Of a DNA stretch of 64,000 nt, positions 36,108 through 44,855 are shown one piece after another; within the stretch, counting starts at the first letter, position 1; each line of letters starts with the position of its first letter. The notes under the pieces are model-generated. The model searched no databases and had not been told where the DNA came from. It worked only from the letters and a program-made list of their open reading frames with translations. Source of the DNA: Streptomyces sp. JH14. Lineage in GTDB: Bacteria > Actinomycetota > Actinomycetes > Streptomycetales > Streptomycetaceae. Where the stretch lies: contig NZ_JAJNEL010000001.1 in assembly GCF_029428675.1 (NCBI RefSeq), forward strand, positions 3,472,001-3,536,000. The letters run 5' to 3'. The position numbers and the translations under genes were made by a program.

Positions 36108-37238
36108 ATGAACACCATGGGCGACGGAACCCGAGCGGTACGGGCGGGCCTTCCCGAACCGGAGCAGTACGAACCCACGCTGCCCGGTCCGGTCTTCGCC
36201 GCGCACTTCCACCTCTCCGGCGAGCCGACCGGCCCGTACACGTACGGCCGGGACACCAATCCGACCTGGACCCATCTGGAACGGGCCATCGGTGAGCTCG
36301 AAGCGCCGGGGGAGACGGTCGAGACCACCGTGTTCGCCTCCGGTATGGCGGCGATCTCGGCCGTACTGCTGTCCCAGGCGCGATCCGGTGACACCGTGGT
36401 CCTGCCCGACGACGGCTATCAGGCGCTTCCGCTGGTACGTGAGCAGCTGGAGGCATACGGGGTCGAGGTGAGGACCGCGCCGACCGGGGGCGATGCACAG
36501 CTGGCGGTCCTGGAGGGTGCCAGGCTGCTGTGGATCGAGACGCCGTCCAACCCCGGGCTCGATGTCTGCGACCTGCGGCGGCTCATCGAGGCCGCACACG
36601 CGGCCGGCGTCCTGGTGGCCGTGGACAACACGCTCGCCACCCCGCTCGGCCAGCGCCCGCTGGAGCTGGGCGCCGATTTCTCGGTGGCCAGTGACACCAA
36701 GGGCATGACCGGGCACGGCGACATTTTGCTCGGCCATGTGACCTGCCGCGATCCGGAACTGGCAGCGGGTGTACGACGCTGGCGCAAGGTCGTCGGGGCG
36801 ATCCCCGGGCCGATGGAGGCCTGGCTCGCGCACCGTTCGCTGGCCACGCTGGAGCTGCGGATCAACCGGCAGTGCGCCAATGCGCTCGTCCTCGCCGAGG
36901 CGCTGGGCAAGCGGCAGGAGGTGACCGGCCTGAGGTACCCCGGGCTGCCCACCGACCCCTCGTACCCGGTCGCGGTGCGGCAGATGCGTCGCTTCGGCTC
37001 CGTGGTGTCCTTCGTGCTGCCCGACCGCGAGATCGCCGAGCGGTTCCTGGCCGGGCTGCGGCTGGTCGACGACGCCACGAGCTTCGGCGGCGTGCGCTCC
37101 ACCGCCGAGCGCAGGGCGCGCTGGGGCGGCGACGCCGTACCGGAAGGGTTCATCCGGTTCTCCGTCGGGGCCGAGGACGTGACCGATCTGGTGGCCGACG
37201 TGGAGCGGGCGCTGGACGAGGCGACGAGCGGGCGCTGA
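36108..37238 (+). CDS. Cys/Met-metabolism PLP-dependent lyase (cystathionine gamma-lyase-like)
   Basis: 376 aa. PLP-dependent trans-sulfuration family: YGRDTNPTW at the N-terminus, FASGMAAISA about residue 78, VDNTLATPLGQRPLELGAD about residue 175, and the Schiff-base Lys in SDTKGMTGHGD about residue 199. Substrate-dependent roles are cleavage of cystathionine or methionine. ATG start with GAAGGA 6 nt upstream. A terminator hairpin follows at 37269-37307. Confidence 0.88.
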   Translation: MNTMGDGTRAVRAGLPEPEQYEPTLPGPVFAAHFHLSGEPTGPYTYGRDTNPTWTHLERAIGELEAPGETVETTVFASGMAAISAVLLSQARSGDTVVLPDDGYQALPLVREQLEAYGVEVRTAPTGGDAQLAVLEGARLLWIETPSNPGLDVCDLRRLIEAAHAAGVLVAVDNTLATPLGQRPLELGADFSVASDTKGMTGHGDILLGHVTCRDPELAAGVRRWRKVVGAIPGPMEAWLAHRSLATLELRINRQCANALVLAEALGKRQEVTGLRYPGLPTDPSYPVAVRQMRRFGSVVSFVLPDREIAERFLAGLRLVDDATSFGGVRSTAERRARWGGDAVPEGFIRFSVGAEDVTDLVADVERALDEATSGR

Positions 37239-37268
37239 GCCCGCGGGGCATCGCAGGATGGCCGGTAC

Positions 37269-37307
37269 GGGCGGTCCGAGCCTCCCCCCTCGTGGCTCGG
37301 ACCGCCC
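37269..37307 (+). terminator. hairpin terminator
   Basis: GGGCGGTCCGAGCC (37269-37282) pairs perfectly over 14 bp with GGCTCGGACCGCCC (37294-37307); 11-nt loop. It follows the PLP-enzyme gene by 31 bp. Confidence 0.82.
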
Positions 37308-37446
37308 CGGTTCCACGCGCGAAGAACCGCCTGGACAAGGCTAATTGACTCTGCGTCAGTGTCCAATCACCGTAGCGACAGCGACCTATCGACATATTTA
37401 TAGTTGTGCGGGTCGGACGCTTCGCAAGGGTGGGAGGGGACAGGAC

Positions 37447-38343
37447 ATGGACCTGGCCCTGCTGCGTACGTTCGTGACGGTGCACCGGGCCGGATCCTTT
37501 ACCCGGGCCGCCGCACTGCTCGGCCTCTCCCAGCCCGCGGTGACCTCGCAGATACGCACGCTGGAACGGCAACTGGGCCGCCCGCTCTTCCTGCGCCGGG
37601 CCCGCGGCGTGACCCCGACAGCCATCGGCGACGAGCTTGCGCACCGGGCGGCCCCTCATCTGGATGCGCTGGTCGAGATCACCGAGACCGGACTCGACGA
37701 GGAGTCGGCGGTACGGACGCTGCATCTGGCCGGGCCCCCGGAGTTCACCTCTCTGCGCGCCCTGCCCGCACTGATCCCCCTCGTCTCCCAGGGGCTCGCC
37801 CTGCGCAGCTCGTTCCTCGCGAACACCGAGGAGACATTCGAGGGACTCGCCGCGGGACACCATGATCTGGCCATCGCGACAGCCCGGCCGCGCGGAGGGC
37901 TGCTCACCGCGACTCCGCTCTGCGACGAGGAGCATGTGCTGGTCGCCGCTCCGCGCTGGGCCGCACGCCTCGGCCCCGGAACGCTGCGCCGCAAGGGACC
38001 TGTGGTGCTGGAGCAGCTTCCGGTGGTGGAGGTGCACGAGAGCCTGCCCTTCGTCTCCCGCTACTGGGCTGCCGTCTTCGACAGCCGTCCCGCCGCCGCG
38101 GGAACCGTCATCACACCGGATCTGCGGGCTGTCCTGGAGTGCACCGCGGCGGGCGCCGGGCTTGCCGTACTGCCGCGCTATCTGTGCGCGGGGGCACTGG
38201 AGCGGGGCGAGGTGGTGGCGCTCCTGGACCCGCCGGTGCCCCCGCTGCGCACCTACTTCCTGGCCGCGCGGACCGGAACACTCGCCCTGCCGCACATCGC
38301 GCGGGCGCACGAGTGGCTGGTACGCGCTGCCGCCGACTGGTGA
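37447..38343 (+). CDS. LysR family transcriptional regulator
   Basis: 298 aa. The N-terminal HTH is textbook: MDLALLRTFVTVHRAGSFTRAAALLGLSQPAVTSQIRTLE. The substrate-binding domain covers residues about 90-290. ATG at 37447 with GGGAGGGG upstream. The Nudix gene follows 52 bp later on the same strand. No divergent target gene, so the regulon is not evident. Confidence 0.93.
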   Translation: MDLALLRTFVTVHRAGSFTRAAALLGLSQPAVTSQIRTLERQLGRPLFLRRARGVTPTAIGDELAHRAAPHLDALVEITETGLDEESAVRTLHLAGPPEFTSLRALPALIPLVSQGLALRSSFLANTEETFEGLAAGHHDLAIATARPRGGLLTATPLCDEEHVLVAAPRWAARLGPGTLRRKGPVVLEQLPVVEVHESLPFVSRYWAAVFDSRPAAAGTVITPDLRAVLECTAAGAGLAVLPRYLCAGALERGEVVALLDPPVPPLRTYFLAARTGTLALPHIARAHEWLVRAAADW

Positions 38344-38395
38344 CCCCCGGGCGTGCGGGTGTTTCAGAACGGGTTCTGTGGGCCACTCTCTTGCC

Positions 38396-38875
38396 ATGAC
38401 CGAACGTCCTGTGGTCAAGCGCACCGCACGCGCCATCCTGCTCGACGGCGACGACCTCATTCTGATCAAGCGCACCAAGCCGGGGGTGGATCCGTACTGG
38501 CTCACGCCGGGCGGCGGGGTCGAGCCTGAGGACGCAACCGTTGTCGACGCCCTGCACCGTGAGGTGGACGAAGAGCTCGGCGCCAAGATCACCGATGTGG
38601 TCCCCTGCTTCGTCGACACCGTGGAACACATCGAGGGCGGCGGGGTGAAGGGCGTGAAAGTGCAGCACTTCTTCGTCTGCCGGCTCGACTCGATGGATCT
38701 GTCCCGACGGCACGGCCCCGAGATCGAGGATCCGTGCGGGGAGTACGACGTCGTACGGGTGCCGTTCAGCCGGATCGGGATCGCCGCCGTTCATCTCGTA
38801 CCGCTGTCGCTGCGGCACTACCTGGACGGCAATATCGAAGGCGTACGGGCGATGCACGCACCCGATCTGGGCTGA
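38396..38875 (+). CDS. Nudix hydrolase
   Basis: 159 aa. The Nudix box G(5)E(7)REUXEE is met as GGGVEPEDATVVDALHREVDEELGA (the segment begins about residue 41), which binds the metal for hydrolysis of nucleoside diphosphates linked to another moiety. Start ATG at 38396. It lies after the LysR gene on the same strand. Substrate unknown. Confidence 0.92.
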   Translation: MTERPVVKRTARAILLDGDDLILIKRTKPGVDPYWLTPGGGVEPEDATVVDALHREVDEELGAKITDVVPCFVDTVEHIEGGGVKGVKVQHFFVCRLDSMDLSRRHGPEIEDPCGEYDVVRVPFSRIGIAAVHLVPLSLRHYLDGNIEGVRAMHAPDLG

Positions 38876-39000
38876 TCCCCGGACGGCGCCCTGCTCTTGC
38901 GGCTACTGCGCCCTGCCGCCGTCTCTCGCGCCCTGTGCACGGGCGCCGTTCCCCCGGCGCAGTACCGCTGTTCCCCGCGCCGTGCTGCTGTTCCTCGCGT

Positions 39001-40182
39001 TCAGGCAGGCCCCTGCACGGGCGCCGGCTCCTGGATGGAGTCGTACCGAATGCGCTCGGGCGGCATGCCGATGCTGGTGAGTACGTCCACGCTGCTGCGG
39101 ACCATTCCCGGCGGACCCGAAAGATAGGCCTCGTACTCCGGCCATGGGCCACGCTCGCGCAGGGCATCGGGCAACAGGCCCTTGAGCCCCGTGTTCCCAC
39201 CCGAGGCGCCGGAGACCACCGGCCGCACGACGAGCCAGGGGAAGGTCTGCTGGAGCCGCAGCATCGTCTCGAGGTCGTACAGGTCGCGGTCGCTGCGCGC
39301 GCCGTAGAAGACCTCCACCGGGCGCCGGTCACCGTGTTCGGCGACATCCTCGACCAGCGCCTTGATGGGCGCGATACCCGTGCCGCCGCCCAGGCAGAGC
39401 AGACCGTTGTGAGTGGTGTGGTCGACCGTCATCGAGCCGGTGGGCGGGCCGAGGCGCAGAACGTCGCCGGGACGGGCCCGGTGCACCAGTGCGTTGGAGA
39501 CCCACCCCACCGGGACCGCCTTGATGTGGAACGTGAGCAGACCGTCGGGCCGGGGTGCCGAGGCGAAGGAGTAGTTCCGCCAGACTCGCGGCCACCACGG
39601 CGTTTCCATGGCGGCGTACTGGCCTGCGAGGAAAGGGTAGGCCTGGTCGGGGCGGACCGTGAGGATCGCCGTGTCAGGCGTTCGGAGATCGTGGGAGACG
39701 ATCTCGGCCATCCACCAGGCGGGCCCATGCAGCCCGTCCTCGTCGGCGGCATCGATCATGATCTGGGACAGCATGGTGTAGGTGCGGATCCAGGCGGCCT
39801 CGGCCTCCTTGTCCCACGTGGTGGTGGCGTAGCGGCTCAAGGCGCCGAGGAGGGCCTCACCGACCGCGGGATAGTGCGTGGGCAGGGTGCCGTACTTGCG
39901 GTGTCCCCGGGCCAGTCCCCCGAGGTACTCGCTCAGCGCATCGGGGTCGTCCATCCGGTCGGCGGCCGTGAGCAGCGCCCGGAGGAGGCGGTCGCGCTGG
40001 GCGTCCATCGCAGCCGGGAACAGGGCGCGCAGTTCGGGGTGACGGACGAAGAGCAGGGCGTAGAAGTACGAGGTGACCTGATCCCCGGCAGGGACGATCT
40101 CCGCCAGCGTGCGACGGACCAGGATCGCATCGGAAGATCTGAAGGTTCTGTCGCCGGTCGGCATGGTGGCCGGAGCGTCCAT
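39001..40182 (-). CDS. flavohemoprotein-type globin-reductase
   Basis: 393 aa. N-terminal globin domain (residues about 15-150), with TLPTHYPAVGEALL resembling the heme-pocket F-G region and GHRKYG carrying a likely proximal His. C-terminal FAD/NAD(P)H-reductase domain (residues about 165-385): RNYSFAS and GWVSNALVH for FAD, and GGGTGIAPI plus the late SGPPGMV for NAD(P)H. Enzymes of this type detoxify NO. It is shorter than a classic Hmp at the N-terminus, so possibly a globin-reductase variant. Confidence 0.88.
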   Translation of the reverse strand: MDAPATMPTGDRTFRSSDAILVRRTLAEIVPAGDQVTSYFYALLFVRHPELRALFPAAMDAQRDRLLRALLTAADRMDDPDALSEYLGGLARGHRKYGTLPTHYPAVGEALLGALSRYATTTWDKEAEAAWIRTYTMLSQIMIDAADEDGLHGPAWWMAEIVSHDLRTPDTAILTVRPDQAYPFLAGQYAAMETPWWPRVWRNYSFASAPRPDGLLTFHIKAVPVGWVSNALVHRARPGDVLRLGPPTGSMTVDHTTHNGLLCLGGGTGIAPIKALVEDVAEHGDRRPVEVFYGARSDRDLYDLETMLRLQQTFPWLVVRPVVSGASGGNTGLKGLLPDALRERGPWPEYEAYLSGPPGMVRSSVDVLTSIGMPPERIRYDSIQEPAPVQGPA

Positions 40183-40491
40183 AACTGTGCCTCGCCTCGA
40201 ACATCTTCTGGTTCATTGCGTGCCGACAGTGCTGGCAGCCACTGCGTGCGGCCCCCGAGCCCCAGCATGCCCGCATGCGCTCCGGGCCGGACAAATAGCG
40301 GGAAGTCCGGGTATCCGAACCGGTTTTCCCGTTATGCTCCCTTGCCACATGGCTGCGCCGGAAATGCACGCCGGCGGTCAGCTCCATGCGTGAAGGGACG
40401 GCGGGGAAGCACCTCGTACGCCGAAGCCAGTACGGACGGATACTCCCGCCGCCGGACGCCCGGCCGCTCTTCGCCAGGCACCGTGTTTCAC
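40183..40491. other. divergent intergenic region
   Basis: 309 bp between the flavohemoprotein gene (minus) and the small membrane protein (plus). I see no gene in it. It should hold both promoters and ends in the parS site at 40485-40498. An imperfect GGGAA/TTCCC pair about 40310-40345 is a weak candidate operator. Confidence 0.5.
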
Positions 40492-40498
40492 GTGAAAC
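40485..40498. promoter_or_regulatory. parS site overlapping a GTG start codon
   Basis: Exact GTTTCACGTGAAAC. Its GTG at 40492-40494 is the best start of the membrane protein that follows. Confidence 0.9.
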
Positions 40499-41019
40499 CA
40501 CTCAAGCGTCCCGCTCGCCGAAGTCTCCTGGTCGCCCATGTCGCGGTCTCCGTCAGCTGGCTGGGTCTGACTGTCGGCCTGCTGGCACTCGGGCTCACGG
40601 CCTTCCTGACCCGCGACCCCGCTACCGAGCAGGCCGTCACCCTCGCCATGAAAGTCTTCGGCGACTGGCTGATCGTGCCGGTCGCCCTGCTCTCACTGCT
40701 CAGCGGTCTGGCCCTGGCGCTCGGCACCCCGTGGGGCCTTGCCCGGCACCGCTGGGTCTGGACGAAGTTCTGGCTCACTCTGATCACGACGGCACTGTCG
40801 GTCTTCTCGCTGCGACCGGGGATCAATGAGGCTGCGGCACGGGGGGCTGTCGACATCAACCTCGTCGTCGCTCCTTCGGTGGCGACGGCCACCTATCTGT
40901 TCATCACCGCAATCTCGGTACTGAAGCCGTGGGGACCGACCCGGCGCGGCAGACGACTACGCGTCTCGGCCAGTTCCGGCAAATCGGTGGACGAGCGATC
41001 ACTGCGTCGGACAGCCTGA
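40492..41019 (+). CDS. four-helix membrane protein (DUF2269-like)
   Basis: 175 aa starting VKPLKRPARRS at the GTG within parS. Four predicted hydrophobic segments (residues about 15-38, 52-75, 85-103 and 122-145), with a basic C-terminal tail. The open frame upstream is Arg/Pro-rich and antisense to the flavohemoprotein, so is rejected. No clear ribosome site precedes the GTG, so translation may start elsewhere. Function unknown. Confidence 0.7.
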   Translation: MKPLKRPARRSLLVAHVAVSVSWLGLTVGLLALGLTAFLTRDPATEQAVTLAMKVFGDWLIVPVALLSLLSGLALALGTPWGLARHRWVWTKFWLTLITTALSVFSLRPGINEAAARGAVDINLVVAPSVATATYLFITAISVLKPWGPTRRGRRLRVSASSGKSVDERSLRRTA

Positions 41020-41024
41020 TCCTC

Positions 41025-41909
41025 ATGCCCAGCTCACTGCCCCGTCCGCACGCCGACGCACCCATCCGGCGCCTCAACCGGGGAGACCTGGTCCCCTGCG
41101 CCGATCTCTGCGAGGACCGTGGCTGGCCGCGCGACGAGCACCGATGGGGGCTGCTCCTGTCCGCGGGGACGGCCTACGGCATCGACGACCCCGAGGGCAA
41201 AGGCCTGGCGGCCACCTGCGTAGTGACCTCGTACGGCCAGGGCTTCGCTGCCATCGGCATGCTGCTCGTCGCCGAGCGGTACACGCGGCAGGGGATCGCC
41301 CGGCGTCTGATGCGCCATGTGATCGAGGTGTCCGGGGAGACGGTGCTCGGCCTGTATGCGACGGCGTCTGGACAGCCGCTCTACGAAGAGCTCGGGTTCG
41401 AAACAGTGGGACAGGCCGAGCGGGTGATCGGGCATTTCCGGCCGCGCGTATCAAGCGGCGACTCTTCCGCGGCATCCGCCGTGACCGTCCGCCCGGCCGC
41501 AGCCGGGGACCTGCATGCCATGCTCCGGCTGGATGCCGAGGTCTTCGGCGCCGACAGGACGCATCTCCTCGCCCGGCTTCCGGCTTTCGCGGATCACCTG
41601 CGGGTCGCGGAGGACGGCGGAGATCTCGTTGGGTATGCGGCGATCTGGCCGAGTGATCGGCTCCACGCCGTCGGTCCGCTGATCGCCCGGGACACCGACA
41701 CTGCGGAGGCTCTCGTCGCCTCGCTCGCCGAGGCGACGGACCGGCCTCTTCGCATGGACGCCGACGCACGCCACACGGAGCTGCTCGGCCGGCTCAAGGA
41801 GCGCGGTCTGCAGGCCGCTCCCGGAACCACGGTGATGGCCTACCGGGCTGCGGAGCTGCCGGGTGACTGGTCCCGCCGCTTCGCGCCGCTGACTGTGGCG
41901 ACGGGCTGA
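41025..41909 (+). CDS. two-part GNAT acetyltransferase
   Basis: 294 aa from the ATG at 41025. Residues about 10-135 are a GNAT domain with the acetyl-CoA motif A (RYTRQGIARRLMRHV) and YEELGFETVGQAERV. Residues about 155-285 form a second, weaker GNAT-like half. This is the layout of proteins with a GNAT domain and an additional C-terminal domain. It ends before a strong bidirectional hairpin. Substrate unknown. Confidence 0.85.
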   Translation: MPSSLPRPHADAPIRRLNRGDLVPCADLCEDRGWPRDEHRWGLLLSAGTAYGIDDPEGKGLAATCVVTSYGQGFAAIGMLLVAERYTRQGIARRLMRHVIEVSGETVLGLYATASGQPLYEELGFETVGQAERVIGHFRPRVSSGDSSAASAVTVRPAAAGDLHAMLRLDAEVFGADRTHLLARLPAFADHLRVAEDGGDLVGYAAIWPSDRLHAVGPLIARDTDTAEALVASLAEATDRPLRMDADARHTELLGRLKERGLQAAPGTTVMAYRAAELPGDWSRRFAPLTVATG

Positions 41910-41954
41910 CCGGGGAGTGACCCACCGGCTCGTCGTCCGCCTGCCCGGTGGTAC

Positions 41955-42003
41955 GTGTCCGCCCCCATGTGCCGTGATGATGCGGGCACATGAGGGCGGA
42001 CAC
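41955..42003. terminator. hairpin between convergent genes
   Basis: GTGTCCGCCC-c-CATGTGCC (41955-41973) pairs with GGCACATG-a-GGGCGGACAC (41985-42003), with one mismatch; 11-nt loop. It lies between the convergent GNAT and HbpS-like genes. Confidence 0.82.
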
Positions 42004-42029
42004 CCAGGGTTTCCGCTGCGGGTCGCCGG

Positions 42030-42461
42030 CTAGGCGAGCGCCTCCACGGCAGCCGTCGCGAAGCCGTGGTCCTGCTCGGGCGCGCCACCGCCGACGCCGA
42101 CGGCACCGACCAGCCGGCCGTCACGGAAGACCGGGACACCGCCGGCGATGAAGAGCAGCGGTCGATCGAGAGCGGTCGGCAGGGTGTGGAAGAGCCCGCC
42201 GGGCTTGACCGCGTCGACGAGTTCGGCCGTCGGGGCGCCGAGTTGGAGGGCCGTGTACGCCTTGCGGGTGCTGGTCTCCCCCGCGACGAGAACGGCTCGG
42301 TCGTCGCGCCGGAAGGCCAGCAGGTGGCCGCCCGCGTCCAGGACGGTGACGGCCACCGTGACGCCGGCGGCTTCCGCGGCGGTGCATGCGGTGGCGACGA
42401 GCGCTTCCGCGTCCTGGATGGTCAGCGGGGCGACGGCGACCGAGGTGGGGGTGCTGGTCAT
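42030..42461 (-). CDS. GlcG/HbpS-like (DUF336) protein
   Basis: 143 aa from the ATG at 42461, preceded by AAAGGAG. Family motifs: VLDAGGHLLAFRRDD (about residue 42), STRKAYTAL, and IAGGVPVFRDGRLVGAVGVGG. GlcG is of unknown role; HbpS binds heme and senses redox in Streptomyces. No secretion signal is seen. It lies 56 bp after the MFS gene on the same strand and is probably co-transcribed with it. Confidence 0.88.
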   Translation of the reverse strand: MTSTPTSVAVAPLTIQDAEALVATACTAAEAAGVTVAVTVLDAGGHLLAFRRDDRAVLVAGETSTRKAYTALQLGAPTAELVDAVKPGGLFHTLPTALDRPLLFIAGGVPVFRDGRLVGAVGVGGGAPEQDHGFATAAVEALA

Positions 42462-42517
42462 GAGGAATGACTCCTTGGTGCGGTTGAGTGTTGTGTCTGC
42501 AGGGGCTGTGGGAGGTG

Positions 42518-43777
42518 TCAGCGGCCGGCTTCGGCGACTGCGACCGGTTCGGGGATGTGGCCGGCGACGCGTCGGCTGTGTGCGCCCGTGCGGCGTTCCA
42601 GGAGTCCGGAGAGGACAGCGAGAACGAGTGCGGATGCGGCCAGTACGGCGCCGACCCAGTTGGGTGCGGTGTAGCCGAGACCTGCCGCGATGACGAGGCC
42701 TCCGAGCCACGCCGACAGCGCGTTACCCAGGTTGAAGGCGCCGATGTTGACGGCGGAGGCAAGGGTCGGAGCGCCCGCCGCCTGGTCGAGCACCCGCTTC
42801 TGCAACGGCGGCACGGTCGCGAAGCCCAGGCCACCGATCAGAACGATGGTGACGGCTGCCGCGATCTTGTTGTGGGCGGTCAGCGTGAATACGGCCAGGA
42901 CTGCCGCAAGGGCCCCCAGTGACACGTACAGCATCGGCATCAGATGACGGTCGGCGAACTTGCCGCCGAGCAGATTGCCCCCGACCATGCCGAGCCCGAA
43001 CAGGACCAGCAACCAGGTGACGGACGAGGCGGAGTAGCCGGCGATCTCCGTCATCATCGGCGTGATGTAGGTGATCGCGGCGAAGACTCCACCGAAGCCC
43101 AGGACGGTCATCGCCATGGCGAGCAGCACCTGCACATTACGGAAAGCCGCCAGCTCGTGGCGGAGGCGTACGCCTTCGGCCTTCGGCTGCTCGGGAACCA
43201 GCCTGGCCACACCGAGAAGGCCGACGACTCCGAGGGCCGCAACGATGAAGAACGTGGTCCGCCACCCGACGTTCTGCCCGATGTACGTGCCCAGCGGTAC
43301 GCCGACGACATTGGCGACGGTGAGGCCGGTGAACATCATGGCGATCGCACCGGCCTTCTTCTGCGGTGCGACCAGGTCGGCCGCGACGACCGACCCGATG
43401 CCGAAGAAGGCACCGTGGGCGAGCGACGCGATGACCCGTCCTGCAAGCATCACACCGAAAGCAGGGGCGACGGCGGACACCACGTTGCCTATGACGAACA
43501 GCCCCATCAGGAGCATCAGCATGCGTTTGCGGGTGACCCGGGTGCCGAGAACGGTCATCAGCGGAGCACCGAGTACGACACCGAGGGCGTAGCCCGTGAC
43601 AAGGAACCCTGCGGTCGGGATCGAGACCTGGAAGTCCGCAGCAACCTCGGGGAGAAGCCCCATGATCACGAACTCGGTGGTTCCGATACCGAATGCCCCG
43701 ATGGCCAGGGCGAGGAGCGCGAGCGGCATGGGTTTCACCTTCCCAGAAGATTGCGTCTGCGCCTTACGAGCGTTCAC
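42518..43777 (-). CDS. MFS drug:H+ antiporter (DHA1/AraJ-like)
   Basis: 419 aa with 12 membrane segments. The N-terminal MPLALLALAIGAFGIGTTEFVIMGLLPEVA is the typical start of DHA1 proteins related to AraJ and YdhP, and motif A follows TM2 (GAPLMTVLGTRVTRKRMLML). Exporter of small molecules; substrate not predictable. Divergent from a MarR regulator at 43869; three TTGCA-type direct repeats and an inverted copy sit between the two genes. Confidence 0.93.
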   Translation of the reverse strand: MNARKAQTQSSGKVKPMPLALLALAIGAFGIGTTEFVIMGLLPEVAADFQVSIPTAGFLVTGYALGVVLGAPLMTVLGTRVTRKRMLMLLMGLFVIGNVVSAVAPAFGVMLAGRVIASLAHGAFFGIGSVVAADLVAPQKKAGAIAMMFTGLTVANVVGVPLGTYIGQNVGWRTTFFIVAALGVVGLLGVARLVPEQPKAEGVRLRHELAAFRNVQVLLAMAMTVLGFGGVFAAITYITPMMTEIAGYSASSVTWLLVLFGLGMVGGNLLGGKFADRHLMPMLYVSLGALAAVLAVFTLTAHNKIAAAVTIVLIGGLGFATVPPLQKRVLDQAAGAPTLASAVNIGAFNLGNALSAWLGGLVIAAGLGYTAPNWVGAVLAASALVLAVLSGLLERRTGAHSRRVAGHIPEPVAVAEAGR

Positions 43778-43824
43778 AATAATTGCAGACGCCGATTAAT
43801 TGCAAACGCGGGCTATTGCAGATG
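43752..43824. promoter_or_regulatory. candidate MarR operator repeats
   Basis: Direct repeats TTGCAGACG (43783-43791), TTGCAAACG (43800-43808) and TTGCAGATG (43816-43824), 16-17 bp apart, and an inverted GCGTCTGC about 43754. They lie between the divergent MFS and MarR genes, the usual position of a MarR site. Inference only. Confidence 0.5.
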
Positions 43825-43868
43825 TCCCCTATCCTGGACGCAAGCAGCTCCCGCACGGAGGAGAGACC

Positions 43869-44336
43869 ATGACAGCGACAGACCCCGCACTGACCGCCCT
43901 CTCCCAGGGCTGGTACGCGCTCTCCCTGCTCCACGGCAAGATCGAGGCCCATGTCGAGCGGGCCCTGCAGTCCGGGCACGACCTCAGCGTGCGGGAGTAC
44001 TCCCTGCTCGATGTCCTGAGCCGACAGCACAGCGGCCCCGGCGGCCATCTCCAGATGAAGCAGGTCGCAGAGGCCGTCGTGCTCAGCCAGAGCGCCACCA
44101 CCCGCCTGGTCAGCCGCCTCGAGGACCGCGGACTGCTGACCCGGTATCTCTGCGACACCGACCGCCGCGGCATCTACACCGACGTCACCGACGCCGGCCT
44201 GACCCTTCTCGCCGAGGCCCGGCCCACCAATGACACCGCGTTGCGTGCCGCCCTCGACGAGGCCGCCAAGAACCCCGAGCTGGCCCCGCTCGTCAGGACG
44301 GTCGAAGAGCTGAAGGTTCCCGCGCAGGCTGCGTGA
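43869..44336 (+). CDS. MarR family transcriptional regulator
   Basis: 155 aa from the ATG at 43869, preceded by GGAGGAGA. Winged helix: LSVREYSLLDVL about residue 39, then KQVAEAVVLSQSATTRLVSRLEDRGLLTRY, and the wing DTDRRGIYTDVTDAG. It is divergent to the MFS exporter, which is the usual arrangement for a repressor of a drug pump. A GNAT gene follows 19 bp later. The longer open frame uses a TTG and would include promoter repeats. Confidence 0.93.
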   Translation: MTATDPALTALSQGWYALSLLHGKIEAHVERALQSGHDLSVREYSLLDVLSRQHSGPGGHLQMKQVAEAVVLSQSATTRLVSRLEDRGLLTRYLCDTDRRGIYTDVTDAGLTLLAEARPTNDTALRAALDEAAKNPELAPLVRTVEELKVPAQAA

Positions 44337-44355
44337 TCTGCGTAGTCTGCCGATC

Positions 44356-44808
44356 ATGAGTGACGTGAAAATACGGCCGGCGGTCCTCACCGACGTCCCG
44401 GCCGTCGTGGCGATGCTGGCGGACGATCCACTGGGAGCACAGCGGGAGTCGCCGGACGACCTCACCCCCTACCACGCCGCGTTCCAGCGCCTCGCCGACG
44501 ACCCGAACCAGCATCTGGTCGTCGCCGTGCGCGAGGGCACTGTCGTGGGGACCCTGCAGCTGACGGTGATCCCAGGACTCTCCCGGCGCGGCTCGACGCG
44601 CTCGATCATCGAAGGTGTCCGCGTCCATGCCGATGAGCGCGGGAGCGGCCTCGGTACCCAGCTGATCAGTTGGGCCGTGGACGAATCCCGGCGCCAGGAC
44701 TGCCAGTTGGTCCAGCTGACATCCGACGCCACTCGGGCCGATGCGCACCGCTTCTACGCGCGGCTCGGCTTCACCGCCAGCCACGTGGGCTTCAAGCTCA
44801 CCCTCTGA
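44356..44808 (+). CDS. GNAT family N-acetyltransferase
   Basis: 150 aa single GNAT domain. Acetyl-CoA loop: VRVHADERGSGLGTQLISWAVDESR (the segment starts about residue 81), followed by QLVQLTSDATRADAHRFYARLGF, the typical C-terminal strand-helix. It follows the MarR gene by 19 bp, so may be part of its transcript. Substrate unknown. Confidence 0.92.
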   Translation: MSDVKIRPAVLTDVPAVVAMLADDPLGAQRESPDDLTPYHAAFQRLADDPNQHLVVAVREGTVVGTLQLTVIPGLSRRGSTRSIIEGVRVHADERGSGLGTQLISWAVDESRRQDCQLVQLTSDATRADAHRFYARLGFTASHVGFKLTL

Positions 44809-44855
44809 CCTGCCCGCAGTCCCACAAGATCCCCCGGACCGGAGGAGCTCTCCCG

